A DNA stretch of 64,000 bases from an uncultured Lachnospiraceae bacterium (GTDB lineage Bacteria > Bacillota > Clostridia > Lachnospirales > Lachnospiraceae): assembly GCA_910579805.1 (NCBI GenBank), contig CAJTWM010000015.1, positions 21,448 through 85,447 on the forward strand. The letters run 5' to 3'. Of this stretch, positions 50,357 to 59,007 are shown piece by piece (position 1 is the first letter of the stretch; every line of letters begins with the position of its first letter). A program made the translations under genes and the position numbers. The notes under the pieces are model-generated. The model searched no databases. It was not told the origin of the DNA and saw only the letters and a list, made by a program, of their open reading frames with translations.

Positions 50357-50607
50357 AAGTACCCTTTCGTATAACACAAATATTATAATTGCAACACAGG
50401 TATGGGAAGCATTACGGATATTTTTATTATACATCATATGTATAAGATTGTTTTAATTTATAATTTATTTTAAAAGCAAGATTGGAACATCATGCTAATA
50501 TAATTTTAATTTACACTATAAAGCGGGCATAGTCAATTATTTAAGTGAGAGTTTAATAAAATCATATAATAATATACAAAAATAAATAAAAATTTACAAT
50601 AGCCCAT
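50357..50607. other. AT-rich intergenic stretch
   Basis: AT-rich leader between the AraC gene and the tandem repeats, without a recognisable gene. A minus-strand TTGCAA...TATACG pair about 15 nt apart near 50370-50396 might be part of the AraC promoter. Confidence 0.35.
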
Positions 50608-50800
50608 CGTGAAATTAAAAATTTCCCGATCCTGATTTAAGTGCCCGCTGAAGCGGACGGACGGGAGTTAACGTGAAATTAAAAATTTCCCGATCCTGAT
50701 TTAAGTGCCCGCTGAAGCGGGCGGACGGGAGTTAACGTGAAATTAAAAATTTCCCGATCCTGATATATATGCCCGCCAAGGCGGGCAGACGGGAGTTACA
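50608..50800 (+). repeat. Tandem hairpin/Shine-Dalgarno leader repeats, 64-nt period, locus D
   Basis: CGTGAAATTAAAAATTTCCC begins at 50608, 50672 and 50736, exactly 64 nt apart; the first two units differ at one base. Each unit holds hairpin GAAATT/AATTTC, CCTGAT(TTA or ATA), hairpin GCCCGC/GCGGGC or GCGGAC, and CGGGAG. Across each junction GGGAG-TTAAC-GTG starts an eight-codon frame VKLKISRS. TCCCG in each unit can pair with CGGGA of the same unit. Locus C has the same architecture with a different hairpin-1 sequence. Confidence 0.75.
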
Positions 50801-50829
50801 AAGAAAAAAAGAAAGAGGCGGGTGAGGCC

Positions 50830-51585
50830 ATGAAAGAACAGTTTTCAAGAACGGCGCTTTTGATAGGGGAAGAAGGAGTGAAAAAGCTGCAGAGGTCTAA
50901 GGTGATCGTTTTCGGCATCGGAGGCGTCGGCGGTTATGCGGCGGAAGGTCTGGCAAGAAGCGGCGTGGGGACGATCCATTTGGTGGATCATGATACGGTA
51001 GCGGAAAGCAATATAAACCGACAGATCATAGCGACGAAAAAGACAATAGGAAAATATAAAGTGGATGTGATGAAAGAGCGTATTATGGAGATCGATCCGG
51101 AAACGGAAGTGATTGTACACAAATGCTTTTTTTTGCCGGAAACGGAAGGGGAATTTGATTTTTCGGAATATGATTATGTGATAGACGCGGTAGATACGGT
51201 GAGCGCGAAGATCGAGATCATCATGAGGTGTGAAAAAGCGGGGACAAGAGTGATCAGCAGTATGGGAGCGGGAAACAAACTGGAGGCATCCATGCTTGAG
51301 GTGGCGGATATTTACCGGACATCGGTCTGTCCCCTTGCCAGAGTGATGAGAAGGGAACTGAAAAAAAGGAACGTGAAAAAATGCAAAGTGGTTTATTCCA
51401 AGGAAACGCCTGTTTTAGACGGAAATACAGATTCGGATGAGGAGGGACGGGGCCTGAACGGGCCGGATCGGGCTGAAGAAAAGGGGACGGCAGGACGGAA
51501 AGCGCCCGGCAGCATAGTCTTTGTACCGGCAGCGGCGGGACTGATTCTGGCAGGAGAAGTTATAAAAGATTTAATTAGCGGTTGA
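50830..51585 (+). CDS. tcdA: tRNA threonylcarbamoyladenosine dehydratase
   Basis: 251 residues of the ThiF/MoeB/E1-like superfamily, TcdA (YgdL) branch. It uses ATP to cyclise t6A at position 37 of tRNAs to ct6A. Motifs: FSRTALLIGEEGVKKLQRSK, the nucleotide-binding FGIGGVGGYAAEGLARSGVG, DHDTVAESNINRQI with the catalytic Arg, and DYVIDAVDTVSAK. KKRNVKKCKVVYSKETPV matches the C-terminal part. A low-complexity insert (residues about 200-225) is unusual. The ribosome binding site GGTGAGG lies close to the ATG, behind the tandem repeats. Confidence 0.9.
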   Translation: MKEQFSRTALLIGEEGVKKLQRSKVIVFGIGGVGGYAAEGLARSGVGTIHLVDHDTVAESNINRQIIATKKTIGKYKVDVMKERIMEIDPETEVIVHKCFFLPETEGEFDFSEYDYVIDAVDTVSAKIEIIMRCEKAGTRVISSMGAGNKLEASMLEVADIYRTSVCPLARVMRRELKKRNVKKCKVVYSKETPVLDGNTDSDEEGRGLNGPDRAEEKGTAGRKAPGSIVFVPAAAGLILAGEVIKDLISG

Positions 51586-51610
51586 CGGATCAAAAAAAAG
51601 ATAGTATTAT
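51582..51610 (+). promoter_or_regulatory. Promoter of the Rrf2 regulator gene
   Basis: TTGACG at 51582-51587, a 17-nt spacer, TATTAT at 51605-51610. The -35 box overlaps the tcdA stop codon. Confidence 0.6.
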
Positions 51611-51718
51611 AATAATTCATAGAGGAATAGTATGAAAAAGAATTTTATGATCTTTGCATGTCCGTTAAAGAGGCAGATGTTGATTATTATGGAAGGTATA
51701 AATAGATAGGAGACAGCC

Positions 51719-52144
51719 ATGAAAATATCTACAAAAGGAAGATATGCGCTAAGGCTTATGCTGGATCTTGCCATGAACGATCAGGGGAATCCGGTCAGGG
51801 TAAGGGAGATTGCGGGGAGGCAGGGCATCTCGGACAAGTATCTGGAGCAGATTATTTCCATTCTGACGAAGGCGGGCTATGTGAAAAGCATACGCGGACC
51901 GCAGGGAGGATACCGTCTCAATAAATCGGCGGCGTCTTATACGGTAGGCAGTATTTTAAGATTGACGGAAGGCAGTCTGAGTCCGGTAGCCTGTATGGAG
52001 GATGAGATTAATCTGTGCGGGAGAAACGGGGACTGTATGACGCTGCCGTTATGGGAAAAGCTGGATGAGGCGATAAAAAACGTGGTGGATCATATTACCC
52101 TGCAGGATATGATCGATTGGCAGTCTGATAAGCAAAGCGGCTGA
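51719..52144 (+). CDS. Rrf2-family transcriptional regulator (IscR/CymR type)
   Basis: 141 residues. The winged helix is MKISTKGRYALRLMLDLAM, IAGRQGISDKYLEQIISIL and SIRGPQGGYRLNKSAASYTV. Three Cys in ACMEDEINLCGRNGDC (about 91, 100 and 106) match the spacing of iron-sulfur cluster ligands in IscR-like proteins. In Firmicutes this family controls cysteine metabolism or iron-sulfur biogenesis. The next gene is metY, so control of sulfur assimilation is a fair inference. GGAG lies 7 nt before the ATG. Confidence 0.88.
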   Translation: MKISTKGRYALRLMLDLAMNDQGNPVRVREIAGRQGISDKYLEQIISILTKAGYVKSIRGPQGGYRLNKSAASYTVGSILRLTEGSLSPVACMEDEINLCGRNGDCMTLPLWEKLDEAIKNVVDHITLQDMIDWQSDKQSG

Positions 52145-52282
52145 TAAGGATCCGGCGTGGGAGGAAACAGCGCAAAATCAGAGTCGGTAATGGAATCTGA
52201 AGCGGTAACGGAAATAAAATGGGATGTGCAGTAAAAGAGGTTCCGAAACAGGAACGGAAAAAAGGGAAAGGCGGGAATAGAA

Positions 52283-53593
52283 ATGAGCAAAAAAAAGAGC
52301 AGGGAAGAAAGAGCGTTAAAATTTGAAACTTTGCAGCTTCATGTAGGGCAGGAGAAGCCCGATGCGGTAACGGATGCGAGGGCCGTACCGATCTATCAGA
52401 CATCTTCGTATGTGTTCCAAGACTGCGATCAGGCCGCGGCACGGTTTGATCTTTCCGATGCGGGGAATATTTACGGCAGGCTCACGAATCCTACGCAGGA
52501 TATTTTTGAACGGAGGATCGCAGCTTTGGAAGGCGGTGTTGCCGCGCTGGCAGTGGCGTCGGGGGCAGCGGCGGTGACCTATGCCGTTCAAAATCTTGTA
52601 AAAGCGGGAGATCATATCGTAGCAGCCAAAAATATTTACGGAGGCACCTATAATCTGCTGGCTCATACGTTAGCCGGATTCGGAGTTGATACGACTTTTA
52701 TAGATATTTTTGAAGAGGGCGCTTTGGAGGCCGCTATTTTGGAGAATACAAAAGCGGTGTTCATTGAAACCATGGGAAATCCAAATTCGGATGTGGCGGA
52801 CATCGAGAAGATCGCCGGGACAGCCCATGCCCATAAAATTCCGTTGATCGTAGACAATACCTTTGCCACACCCTATCTGGTCAGGCCGATCGAATATGGA
52901 GCGGATATCGTCGTACATTCCGCAACGAAATTTATCGGCGGCCACGGAACGACGATCGGCGGCGTCATTGTGGACAGCGGTAAGTTTGACTGGGAGGCGT
53001 CGGGCAAATTTCCGGCTTTGACAGAACCGAATCCCAGCTATCACGGGATCAGCTTTACAAAGGCGGCGGGAAAGGCGGCGTTTGTCACAAAGATCCGCGC
53101 GATTTTGCTTCGGGATATGGGAGCCACATTGTCGCCCTTCCATGCGTTCATTTTCTTACAGGGGCTGGAAACACTATCGCTGCGTGTGGAACGGCATGTA
53201 GAAAATGCGCTTAAAGTGGTGGAATATCTGAACGGGCATCTCCTTGTGGAAAAGGTAAACCATCCGTCGGTAACGGAAGATGAAGCGCAAAAAAGTCTGT
53301 ACAAAAAATATTTTCCGAAGGGAGGAGGGTCTGTCTTTACTTTTGAAATCAAGGGAGACGGACAAACGGCAAAGAAGTTTATCGATAATTTGGAATTATT
53401 TTCACTGCTTGCGAACGTGGCGGACGCCAAGTCGCTGGTGATCCATCCCGCCTCTACCACCCATTCGCAATTGAACGAAGAGGAGATGAAAGAACAGGGG
53501 ATTAAGCCGAATACGATCAGACTTTCTATCGGAATAGAAAATATCGACGATATTATAGAAGATTTAGAAGAAGCGTTCAGGGCGATCAGTTAA
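52283..53593 (+). CDS. metY: O-acetylhomoserine aminocarboxypropyltransferase (sulfhydrylase)
   Basis: 436 residues, a PLP enzyme of the Cys/Met metabolism family. It joins O-acetylhomoserine and sulfide to homocysteine. Motifs: FETLQLHVGQEKPD, YGRLTNPTQDIFERRIAALE, the PLP-binding HSATKFIGGHGTTIGG with Lys about 216, and the typical insert ALTEPNPSYHGISF that separates MetY from cystathionine enzymes. It follows the Rrf2 regulator by 138 nt without a terminator or SAM riboswitch. It ends before the nested palindrome at 53650. Confidence 0.93.
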   Translation: MSKKKSREERALKFETLQLHVGQEKPDAVTDARAVPIYQTSSYVFQDCDQAAARFDLSDAGNIYGRLTNPTQDIFERRIAALEGGVAALAVASGAAAVTYAVQNLVKAGDHIVAAKNIYGGTYNLLAHTLAGFGVDTTFIDIFEEGALEAAILENTKAVFIETMGNPNSDVADIEKIAGTAHAHKIPLIVDNTFATPYLVRPIEYGADIVVHSATKFIGGHGTTIGGVIVDSGKFDWEASGKFPALTEPNPSYHGISFTKAAGKAAFVTKIRAILLRDMGATLSPFHAFIFLQGLETLSLRVERHVENALKVVEYLNGHLLVEKVNHPSVTEDEAQKSLYKKYFPKGGGSVFTFEIKGDGQTAKKFIDNLELFSLLANVADAKSLVIHPASTTHSQLNEEEMKEQGIKPNTIRLSIGIENIDDIIEDLEEAFRAIS

Positions 53594-53649
53594 AAAAGAA
53601 CGGCGCCAGACAGACGGCGGCTGTGTCTGATTCTATACAAACAATAAAC

Positions 53650-53748
53650 GGGGCTGTCGGGAAAGGACTGTACTCTCACAAAATATGTTGTGAAGCATTG
53701 GAACTTATCAGCATATTTTGTGCATTGGCAGCATTTCCCGGCAGCCCC
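53650..53748. repeat. Nested-palindrome element, possible IS-derived miniature element and terminator
   Basis: Outer arms GGGGCTGTCGGGAAA (53650-53664) and TTTCCCGGCAGCCCC (53734-53748) pair with one mismatch. Inner arms CACAAAATATG (53677-53687) and CATATTTTGTG (53712-53722) pair perfectly. The outer GGGGCTGTC is like the terminal repeats of IS1182-type elements. It lies between convergent metY and nadC and would also end both transcripts. No clear target-site duplication is visible. Confidence 0.6.
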
Positions 53749-53759
53749 TTAAAAAAACG

Positions 53760-54611
53760 TTATACGGCGTGAAGGTTTTTTAAGGAAACATCCAATATCG
53801 GGGAGGAGTGCGTAAGCGCGCCGCTGGAGATATAGTCTACGCCGATCTTTGCAAGGCGGGCGATATTTTCTTTGGTCACATTACCGGAACACTCCGTTTC
53901 CGCTTTTCCTGCAACCATTTCCACAGCCTTTTCCATGTCTTCTATGCTCATATTGTCCAGCATGATGATGTCGGCTCCGGCATCCAATGCTTCTTGAAGC
54001 ATGGTCAGATTCTCGACTTCGACTTCGATTTTACGGACAAAAGGGGCGTACTCCTTTGCCATGGCAATCGCTTTTGCCACACCGCCGGCAGCCCCGATGT
54101 GGTTATCTTTGATCAGAATACCATCGGAAAGATTATAGCGGTGGTTATAGCCGCCGCCGACCTTGACGGCATATTTTTCAAAAATACGCATATTAGGGGT
54201 AGTTTTTCTCGTATCCAGCAGTCTGGTCTTGCTGTCTTTTAACAGATCGGCTACCTTTCTGGTATAAGTGGCGATGCCGCTCATGCGCTGTAAAAAATTT
54301 AAGGCGGTACGTTCGCCTGAAAGCAGTGCGCGGATATCGCCTTTTATATCGGCAAGCAGGTCTCCGTTTTTTACACTGTCGCCGTCTTTAAAATACATGG
54401 TCACGCAGACCGTTTCGTCTAACAGCTGGAATACTCTTTTAAAAACGTCAAGTCCTGCGATGACGCCGTCCTGCTTACAGATCAATTGGGCGCATCCGGT
54501 CCGGCTTTCGCGCATGACCGCATTGGTAGTCACGTCCTCGCTGGAAATATCTTCTCTCAGCGCCATTAATAGAAGCTGGTCTACGTTTAAGGTTGTGGTG
54601 ATCGGGTTCAT
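53760..54611 (-). CDS. nadC: Nicotinate-nucleotide pyrophosphorylase (carboxylating)
   Basis: 283 residues. Converts quinolinate and PRPP to nicotinate mononucleotide, the third step of de novo NAD synthesis. Motifs: SEDVTTNAV near the start, LNFLQRMSGIATYT, RLLDTRKTTPNMR with the substrate-binding Arg/Lys, VGGGYNHRYNLSDGILIKDNH, and EVEVENLTMLQEAL. AAAGGAAA precedes the ATG. Last gene of the nadA-nadB-nadC operon. Confidence 0.95.
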   Translation of the reverse strand: MNPITTTLNVDQLLLMALREDISSEDVTTNAVMRESRTGCAQLICKQDGVIAGLDVFKRVFQLLDETVCVTMYFKDGDSVKNGDLLADIKGDIRALLSGERTALNFLQRMSGIATYTRKVADLLKDSKTRLLDTRKTTPNMRIFEKYAVKVGGGYNHRYNLSDGILIKDNHIGAAGGVAKAIAMAKEYAPFVRKIEVEVENLTMLQEALDAGADIIMLDNMSIEDMEKAVEMVAGKAETECSGNVTKENIARLAKIGVDYISSGALTHSSPILDVSLKNLHAV

Positions 54612-54674
54612 GTTTTTGTTTCCTTTCGCTTGGTTTGTCTTTCCATCATATGTGGATGCTTTTCCGGTTTGTTT

Positions 54675-56021
54675 TTATACCGCTTCGCGGTTGTTTTTTC
54701 TGTTTTCTTTTTCTATCGCTTCATGGATACTTTTTTTGTTTTTTTCTTGTAAGGCGTCGGGATCTTTATAGTCTGCAAAACGGAATGAATAATGCTTTTC
54801 CAATTCTTCTTTCGTAAAGGAAAGAAGAGAAGCCAGCCTGTCGGCGTCTTTCCGTTCCGTGTCCGGACGGCTCATGTCGATCGCCGCATTTTTGGCAAAG
54901 ACAAGGCTTTCCAATAAAGAATTGCTGGCCAGCCTGTTGGCTCCGTGGACACCGTTGCAGCAGGTTTCCCCGGATGCATACAAGTATTTCATGGAGGTTT
55001 TACTTTGCAGGTCCACATATACCCCTCCCATAAAATAGTGCTGTGCGGGAACGACGGGAATCCAGTCTTTTGTAATATCAAAACCTTCTTCCAGACATTT
55101 TTTATAGATGTTAGGGAAACGTTCTTTCACATCCAGATCTTTTATAGTCTGCATAGAAAGCCAGACGAAATCCGTATGGTCTTTTTCCATCTGCTTCCGG
55201 ATCTCTTTCGTCAACAGATCCCGCGGCAGCAGTTCGTTGACAAAACGCTGCCCGTTTTTATCGTACAGAACCGCTCCTTCTCCCCTGACGGATTCCGAAA
55301 TAAGAAAACGCCGCTCTTTCTTTGTGGAATAAAGAGTGGTAGGGTGGATCTGTACATAATTAATGTTTTGGAGACGGATGCCGTGTTTTAGGGAAAGCGC
55401 AAGAGCGTCCCCGGTCAGATGGGGGAAGTTTGTGGAATTTTCGTAGATCCCGCCGATCCCGCCGCAGGCCCAAAGCACATATTCTGCAAATACCGGTAAA
55501 AGCAGACCGTCCGCCGTCCGGAGGATCATGCCGTCGCAGGTATTGTCCAGACATAAGAGGTCTATCATTTCCGTATGGCAAAAAAGTTCGATGTTTTTCT
55601 TTTCCTGCACTTTTGCCAAAAGCTTTTCCGTGATTTCTTTTCCGGTAACGTCGTCATGGTAGAGGATGCGGTTCGTGGAGTGGGCGGCCTCCCTTGTATA
55701 GAGCAGCTCGCCGTCTTTCTCCATAAAGGAAACGCCGTAAGAGATCAGTTCGTTGATGATGCCTCGTGAAGAACGGATCATCATATCTACGGATTCTTTC
55801 CGGTTTTCGTAATGTCCGGCCCGCATGGTATCCTCAAAAAAACTGTCATAGTCGTTTTCGTCTTTCAGGACGCAGATACCGCCTTGCGCCAAAAAAGAAT
55901 CACTTTCGGTAAGACTGCTTTTGGTGATCATTAAAATTTCATAAGTATCAGGCAGATGTAATGCGGCAAAACAGCCTGCAACACCGCAGCCTACGATGAT
56001 GACATCGTATTTCTTATTCAT
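54675..56021 (-). CDS. nadB: L-aspartate oxidase
   Basis: 448 residues. Flavoenzyme that oxidises aspartate to iminoaspartate for NadA. Motifs: FAD-binding VIIVGCGVAGCFAALHL, SDSFLAQGGICVL, GDALALSLKHGIRL and QIHPTTLY, VRGEGAVLYDKNGQRFVNE, and HYFMGGVYVDL. The protein is short at the C-terminus compared with E. coli NadB, as is common in Clostridia. ATG 56021 follows AGAGG by 9 nt. It is 19 nt downstream of nadA. Confidence 0.94.
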   Translation of the reverse strand: MNKKYDVIIVGCGVAGCFAALHLPDTYEILMITKSSLTESDSFLAQGGICVLKDENDYDSFFEDTMRAGHYENRKESVDMMIRSSRGIINELISYGVSFMEKDGELLYTREAAHSTNRILYHDDVTGKEITEKLLAKVQEKKNIELFCHTEMIDLLCLDNTCDGMILRTADGLLLPVFAEYVLWACGGIGGIYENSTNFPHLTGDALALSLKHGIRLQNINYVQIHPTTLYSTKKERRFLISESVRGEGAVLYDKNGQRFVNELLPRDLLTKEIRKQMEKDHTDFVWLSMQTIKDLDVKERFPNIYKKCLEEGFDITKDWIPVVPAQHYFMGGVYVDLQSKTSMKYLYASGETCCNGVHGANRLASNSLLESLVFAKNAAIDMSRPDTERKDADRLASLLSFTKEELEKHYSFRFADYKDPDALQEKNKKSIHEAIEKENRKNNREAV

Positions 56022-56040
56022 AGTGGCAAACCTCTTTTTG

Positions 56041-56949
56041 TTATTTGGAAAGCGCAAGCATGCGTTCCATGGGAGAAAGCGCCCGCTTCATAAAATCTTC
56101 TTGCAGTTCTACGGAAGGAGAGCCGGTTTCCAATACCTGAACGATCTTATCCAAAGTGATCTTTTTCATATTGGGACAGATCTGCATATCTTCGGCAGTA
56201 TAAAATTTTTTGTCCGGATTTTGCTTTTTTAATTCATATAACACGCCCATTTCCGTAATAACGATAAATTCGTGGGCCCGGCTGCTTTTCGCGTAAGAGA
56301 TGATTCCGGAGGTACTTCCGACATAATCGGCAAGCGCCGTAACCTCCGGCCGGCACTCGGGATGGACCAGTAGCTCGGCGGCAGGATGGAGCGCCTTGGC
56401 TTCGGTAATCCGGGAAACGGGGATATCGTGGTGTACATGGCAGTACCCGTCGTTAAAAATGAAGTTCTTCTCCGGCAGTTTGTCCGCTATGTAATGTGCA
56501 AGGTTCTGATCCGGAATAAAGAAAATGTTTTTATTAGGAAGCGCCTGCACGATCTTCAAGGCGTTGGCGGAAGTAACGCAGACGTCGGATTCGGTCTTTA
56601 ACTCGGCAGTGGAGTTTACATAACATACCACAGCTACATCTTCGTACTGTCTCCTCACCTCTCTGATCCGCTCTATACTGGCCATATGGGCCATAGGGCA
56701 GTCGGCGGTTTCATCCGGCAGGAGTACGGTCTTTTGGGGGTTCAGGATCTTGGCGCTTTCCCCCATGAAAGAAACGCCGCAAAGCACGATAGTCTCCGCG
56801 TCTATTTTCGTGGCAGTCTCGCTCAGATAGTAAGAGTCCCCGATATAGTCAGCGATCTCCTGTACTTCGTCGGCAACATAATAGTGAGCCATAATGACGG
56901 CATTCTTTTCTTTTTTCAGCCTTTCTATGCTGGCAGTCGTTTCGTTCAA
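56041..56949 (-). CDS. nadA: Quinolinate synthase
   Basis: About 302 residues. A 4Fe-4S enzyme that condenses iminoaspartate with dihydroxyacetone phosphate to quinolinate. The three cluster Cys are in VLCGVSFMGE, HPECRPEV and ICPNMKK. AVIMAHYYVADEVQEIADYI and STSGIISYAKSS are family blocks. The start is probably TTG 56949, because GGGAGG lies 8 nt before it. The in-frame ATG 56970 has no ribosome binding site and lies very near the predicted transcription start. First gene of nadABC. Confidence 0.92.
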   Translation of the reverse strand: MNETTASIERLKKEKNAVIMAHYYVADEVQEIADYIGDSYYLSETATKIDAETIVLCGVSFMGESAKILNPQKTVLLPDETADCPMAHMASIERIREVRRQYEDVAVVCYVNSTAELKTESDVCVTSANALKIVQALPNKNIFFIPDQNLAHYIADKLPEKNFIFNDGYCHVHHDIPVSRITEAKALHPAAELLVHPECRPEVTALADYVGSTSGIISYAKSSRAHEFIVITEMGVLYELKKQNPDKKFYTAEDMQICPNMKKITLDKIVQVLETGSPSVELQEDFMKRALSPMERMLALSK

Positions 56950-56980
56950 TGTTTCGTCCTCCCTCGTCATATTAAAAGTG

Positions 56981-57009
56981 AGTATAACACTTTTCGGGAC
57001 GGGTGACAA
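56981..57009 (-). promoter_or_regulatory. nadABC promoter
   Basis: On the minus strand TTGTCA (57009-57004), a 17-nt spacer and TATACT (56986-56981). Transcription would start close to 56974, leaving a leader of about 25 nt to the TTG start of nadA. No NiaR/NadR operator was recognised with confidence. Confidence 0.7.
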
Positions 57010-57270
57010 GACGCACGGCGCGGTTTCCGCTTTTCTTATGCTGCAAGCCATTATTGCATTATAAGGGACGGTTTTTAAGACCTGCGGGAAAGAGAAAGGA
57101 GCACGGACGGTTATGTCTGGAATATACTAAATATAAAAGCGCAGGGAGCCTTTTCCTTCAAATCTGCGGGTTTTGCAAAATATTTTAGTAATTTCTGCCC
57201 GTACCGGAGAATGCCCAAGAGAACTTGCGCGTTTTAGTATGGATTTCCCGTCCGGAGATAGGAGGTTGGT

Positions 57271-59004
57271 ATGGACAATTCAAAAATTGAGAATATATTG
57301 AATCTTGCATTAAATTCTACAATGGAAGAGAGGGAGAAATCACAAAATTTGAATGTCGGTTATGATCAGGCGGAGCGTACATGGGAAGTAATCGTAAAAT
57401 ATAACGGAAATATTAAAAGGCTTGAGAGCGAAGTGATCCAAGTGGAGGAATTGCTTGCCGGTTATGCCATCATCACATTGCCGGAGAGTCTGTTAAGCGC
57501 ATTGGCACAGCTAAGCGAGATCGAATACATAGAAAAGCCGAAACGCCTGTTTTTTTCACTTATGCAGGGAAAAGAAGCGTCCTGCATCCGGCAGATTACA
57601 ATAGGAAGAGAAGGACTTTCGGGAAGAGGCGTCCTGATCGCCGTGATCGATTCGGGGATCGATTATATGAATATGGATTTCCGCACAAGAAACGGAGAGA
57701 GCAGGATCTTATATTTGTGGGATCAGGCGCTTGGAGTGGAATACACAAAAGCGCAAATAGACGAAGCCCTTGCGGCTCCCACACAGGCGGAACGGCAGCA
57801 GCTGCTGCCAAGCGTGGATGTTTCCGGCCACGGTACGGCAGTAGCAGGAATCGCGGCCGGGAACGGAAATGCTTCGGAAGGAAGGTATACGGGAGTGGCG
57901 CCGGAAAGCGAATTGCTCGTAGTAAAGTTAGGAACGCCTCAGGCAGGAGGATTTCCCCGCACAACGGAGCTGATGCGGGCGGTGGCCTATGTGATCCGTA
58001 AAGCGTTGGAACTGGAGCGCCCTATTGCAGTGAATTTGAGCTTTGGCAATACTTACGGTTCTCATGACGGCACTTCGCTTTTGGAACGTTTTTTGGATAA
58101 TGTTTCCGAGATCGGAAGGAGCGTAGTCTGCGTGGGCAGCGGGAACGAAGCGGCAGGCGCGGGACATTTGTCGGGGGCGTTTGCACAGGGGGCCGGCGTC
58201 AGTCAGACAGTGGAACTTGCAGTTGCTTCTTATGAAAGTACCACCAATGTGCAGTTATGGAAAAATTATGTGGATACCTTTTTACTGGAGATCGTTTCCC
58301 CGTCGGGGGAACGCAGGCAGATTCCTACCAAAATACCCGGCAGGTACACGTTTTTGCTGGACCGCACGCAGCTTCTTATTTATGTGGGCGAACCTGCGCC
58401 TTATTCGGCAAATCAGGAGATCTACATAGATTTTCTGCCGCAGGAGAATTATATCACAAGCGGCGTGTGGCGCTTTGAAATGATTCCGCAGAATATTGTG
58501 GTAGGAGCTTATTCCTTTTATCTTCCAAGCAGTACCGTCAGAAACGCGCAGACCAGATTTTATGCGCCAGAACCGGAAGCGACGCTTACCATACCGTCTA
58601 CGGCAAGGCGGGCGGTCACCGTAGGCGCTTATGATGTTACTTATGAGTCCTATGCGGATTTTTCGGGACGGGGTTATGCAGGGACGTACAATCTTGCGCA
58701 GACACTTTTGCAGGCGGAGGTAAAACCGGATCTGGTGGCGCCGGGAGTAGGGATTACGACGACAAAGGCAGGGGGCGGTTATGAAACGGTGACCGGGACT
58801 TCTTTTGCAACGCCGTTTGTGACGGGGGCTGCGGCGCTCCTGATGGAGTGGGGGATCGTGAAGGGGAACGATCCGTTTTTGTATGGGGAGAAGGTAAAGG
58901 CATATTTGCGGAGGGGGGCCAAGCCGCTGAGAGGGGAGACGGAGTATCCGAATTCCAGAGTTGGGTATGGGGCGCTGTGTGTAGCCTCAAGTCTTCCGAC
59001 TTGA
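57271..59004 (+). CDS. Subtilisin-like S8 peptidase of the Csp type
   Basis: 577 residues without a signal peptide. The N-terminal prodomain (1 to about 90) is followed by the S8 catalytic domain with all three residues: Asp in IAVIDSGIDYM (about 127), His in VSGHGTAVAGIAAG (about 187) and Ser in TGTSFATPFVTGAA (about 510). A long beta-rich insertion lies between about 300 and 450. This layout is that of the CspB-related proteases of Clostridia, which in some species process spore cortex lytic enzymes. A germination role here is inference; no sleC or csp neighbours are present. AGGAGG precedes the ATG. Confidence 0.88.
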   Translation: MDNSKIENILNLALNSTMEEREKSQNLNVGYDQAERTWEVIVKYNGNIKRLESEVIQVEELLAGYAIITLPESLLSALAQLSEIEYIEKPKRLFFSLMQGKEASCIRQITIGREGLSGRGVLIAVIDSGIDYMNMDFRTRNGESRILYLWDQALGVEYTKAQIDEALAAPTQAERQQLLPSVDVSGHGTAVAGIAAGNGNASEGRYTGVAPESELLVVKLGTPQAGGFPRTTELMRAVAYVIRKALELERPIAVNLSFGNTYGSHDGTSLLERFLDNVSEIGRSVVCVGSGNEAAGAGHLSGAFAQGAGVSQTVELAVASYESTTNVQLWKNYVDTFLLEIVSPSGERRQIPTKIPGRYTFLLDRTQLLIYVGEPAPYSANQEIYIDFLPQENYITSGVWRFEMIPQNIVVGAYSFYLPSSTVRNAQTRFYAPEPEATLTIPSTARRAVTVGAYDVTYESYADFSGRGYAGTYNLAQTLLQAEVKPDLVAPGVGITTTKAGGGYETVTGTSFATPFVTGAAALLMEWGIVKGNDPFLYGEKVKAYLRRGAKPLRGETEYPNSRVGYGALCVASSLPT

Positions 59005-59007
59005 GGC
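58984..59007 (+). terminator. Hairpin across the S8 peptidase stop codon
   Basis: GCCTCAAGTC (58984-58993) pairs with GACTTGAGGC (58998-59007) as a perfect 10-bp stem spanning the TGA at 59002. There is no T tract, so it may protect mRNA or slow translation rather than terminate. Confidence 0.5.

Noticed and set aside
40398..50800. Tandem 64-67 nt repeats considered as short CRISPR arrays
   Set aside because: The units are continuous, with no unique spacers between conserved repeats, no cas genes are nearby, and they abut ribosome binding sites.
52145..52282. SAM riboswitch upstream of metY
   Set aside because: The 138-nt gap has no recognisable SAM-I or SAM-II core and no terminator; control by the Rrf2 regulator is more likely.
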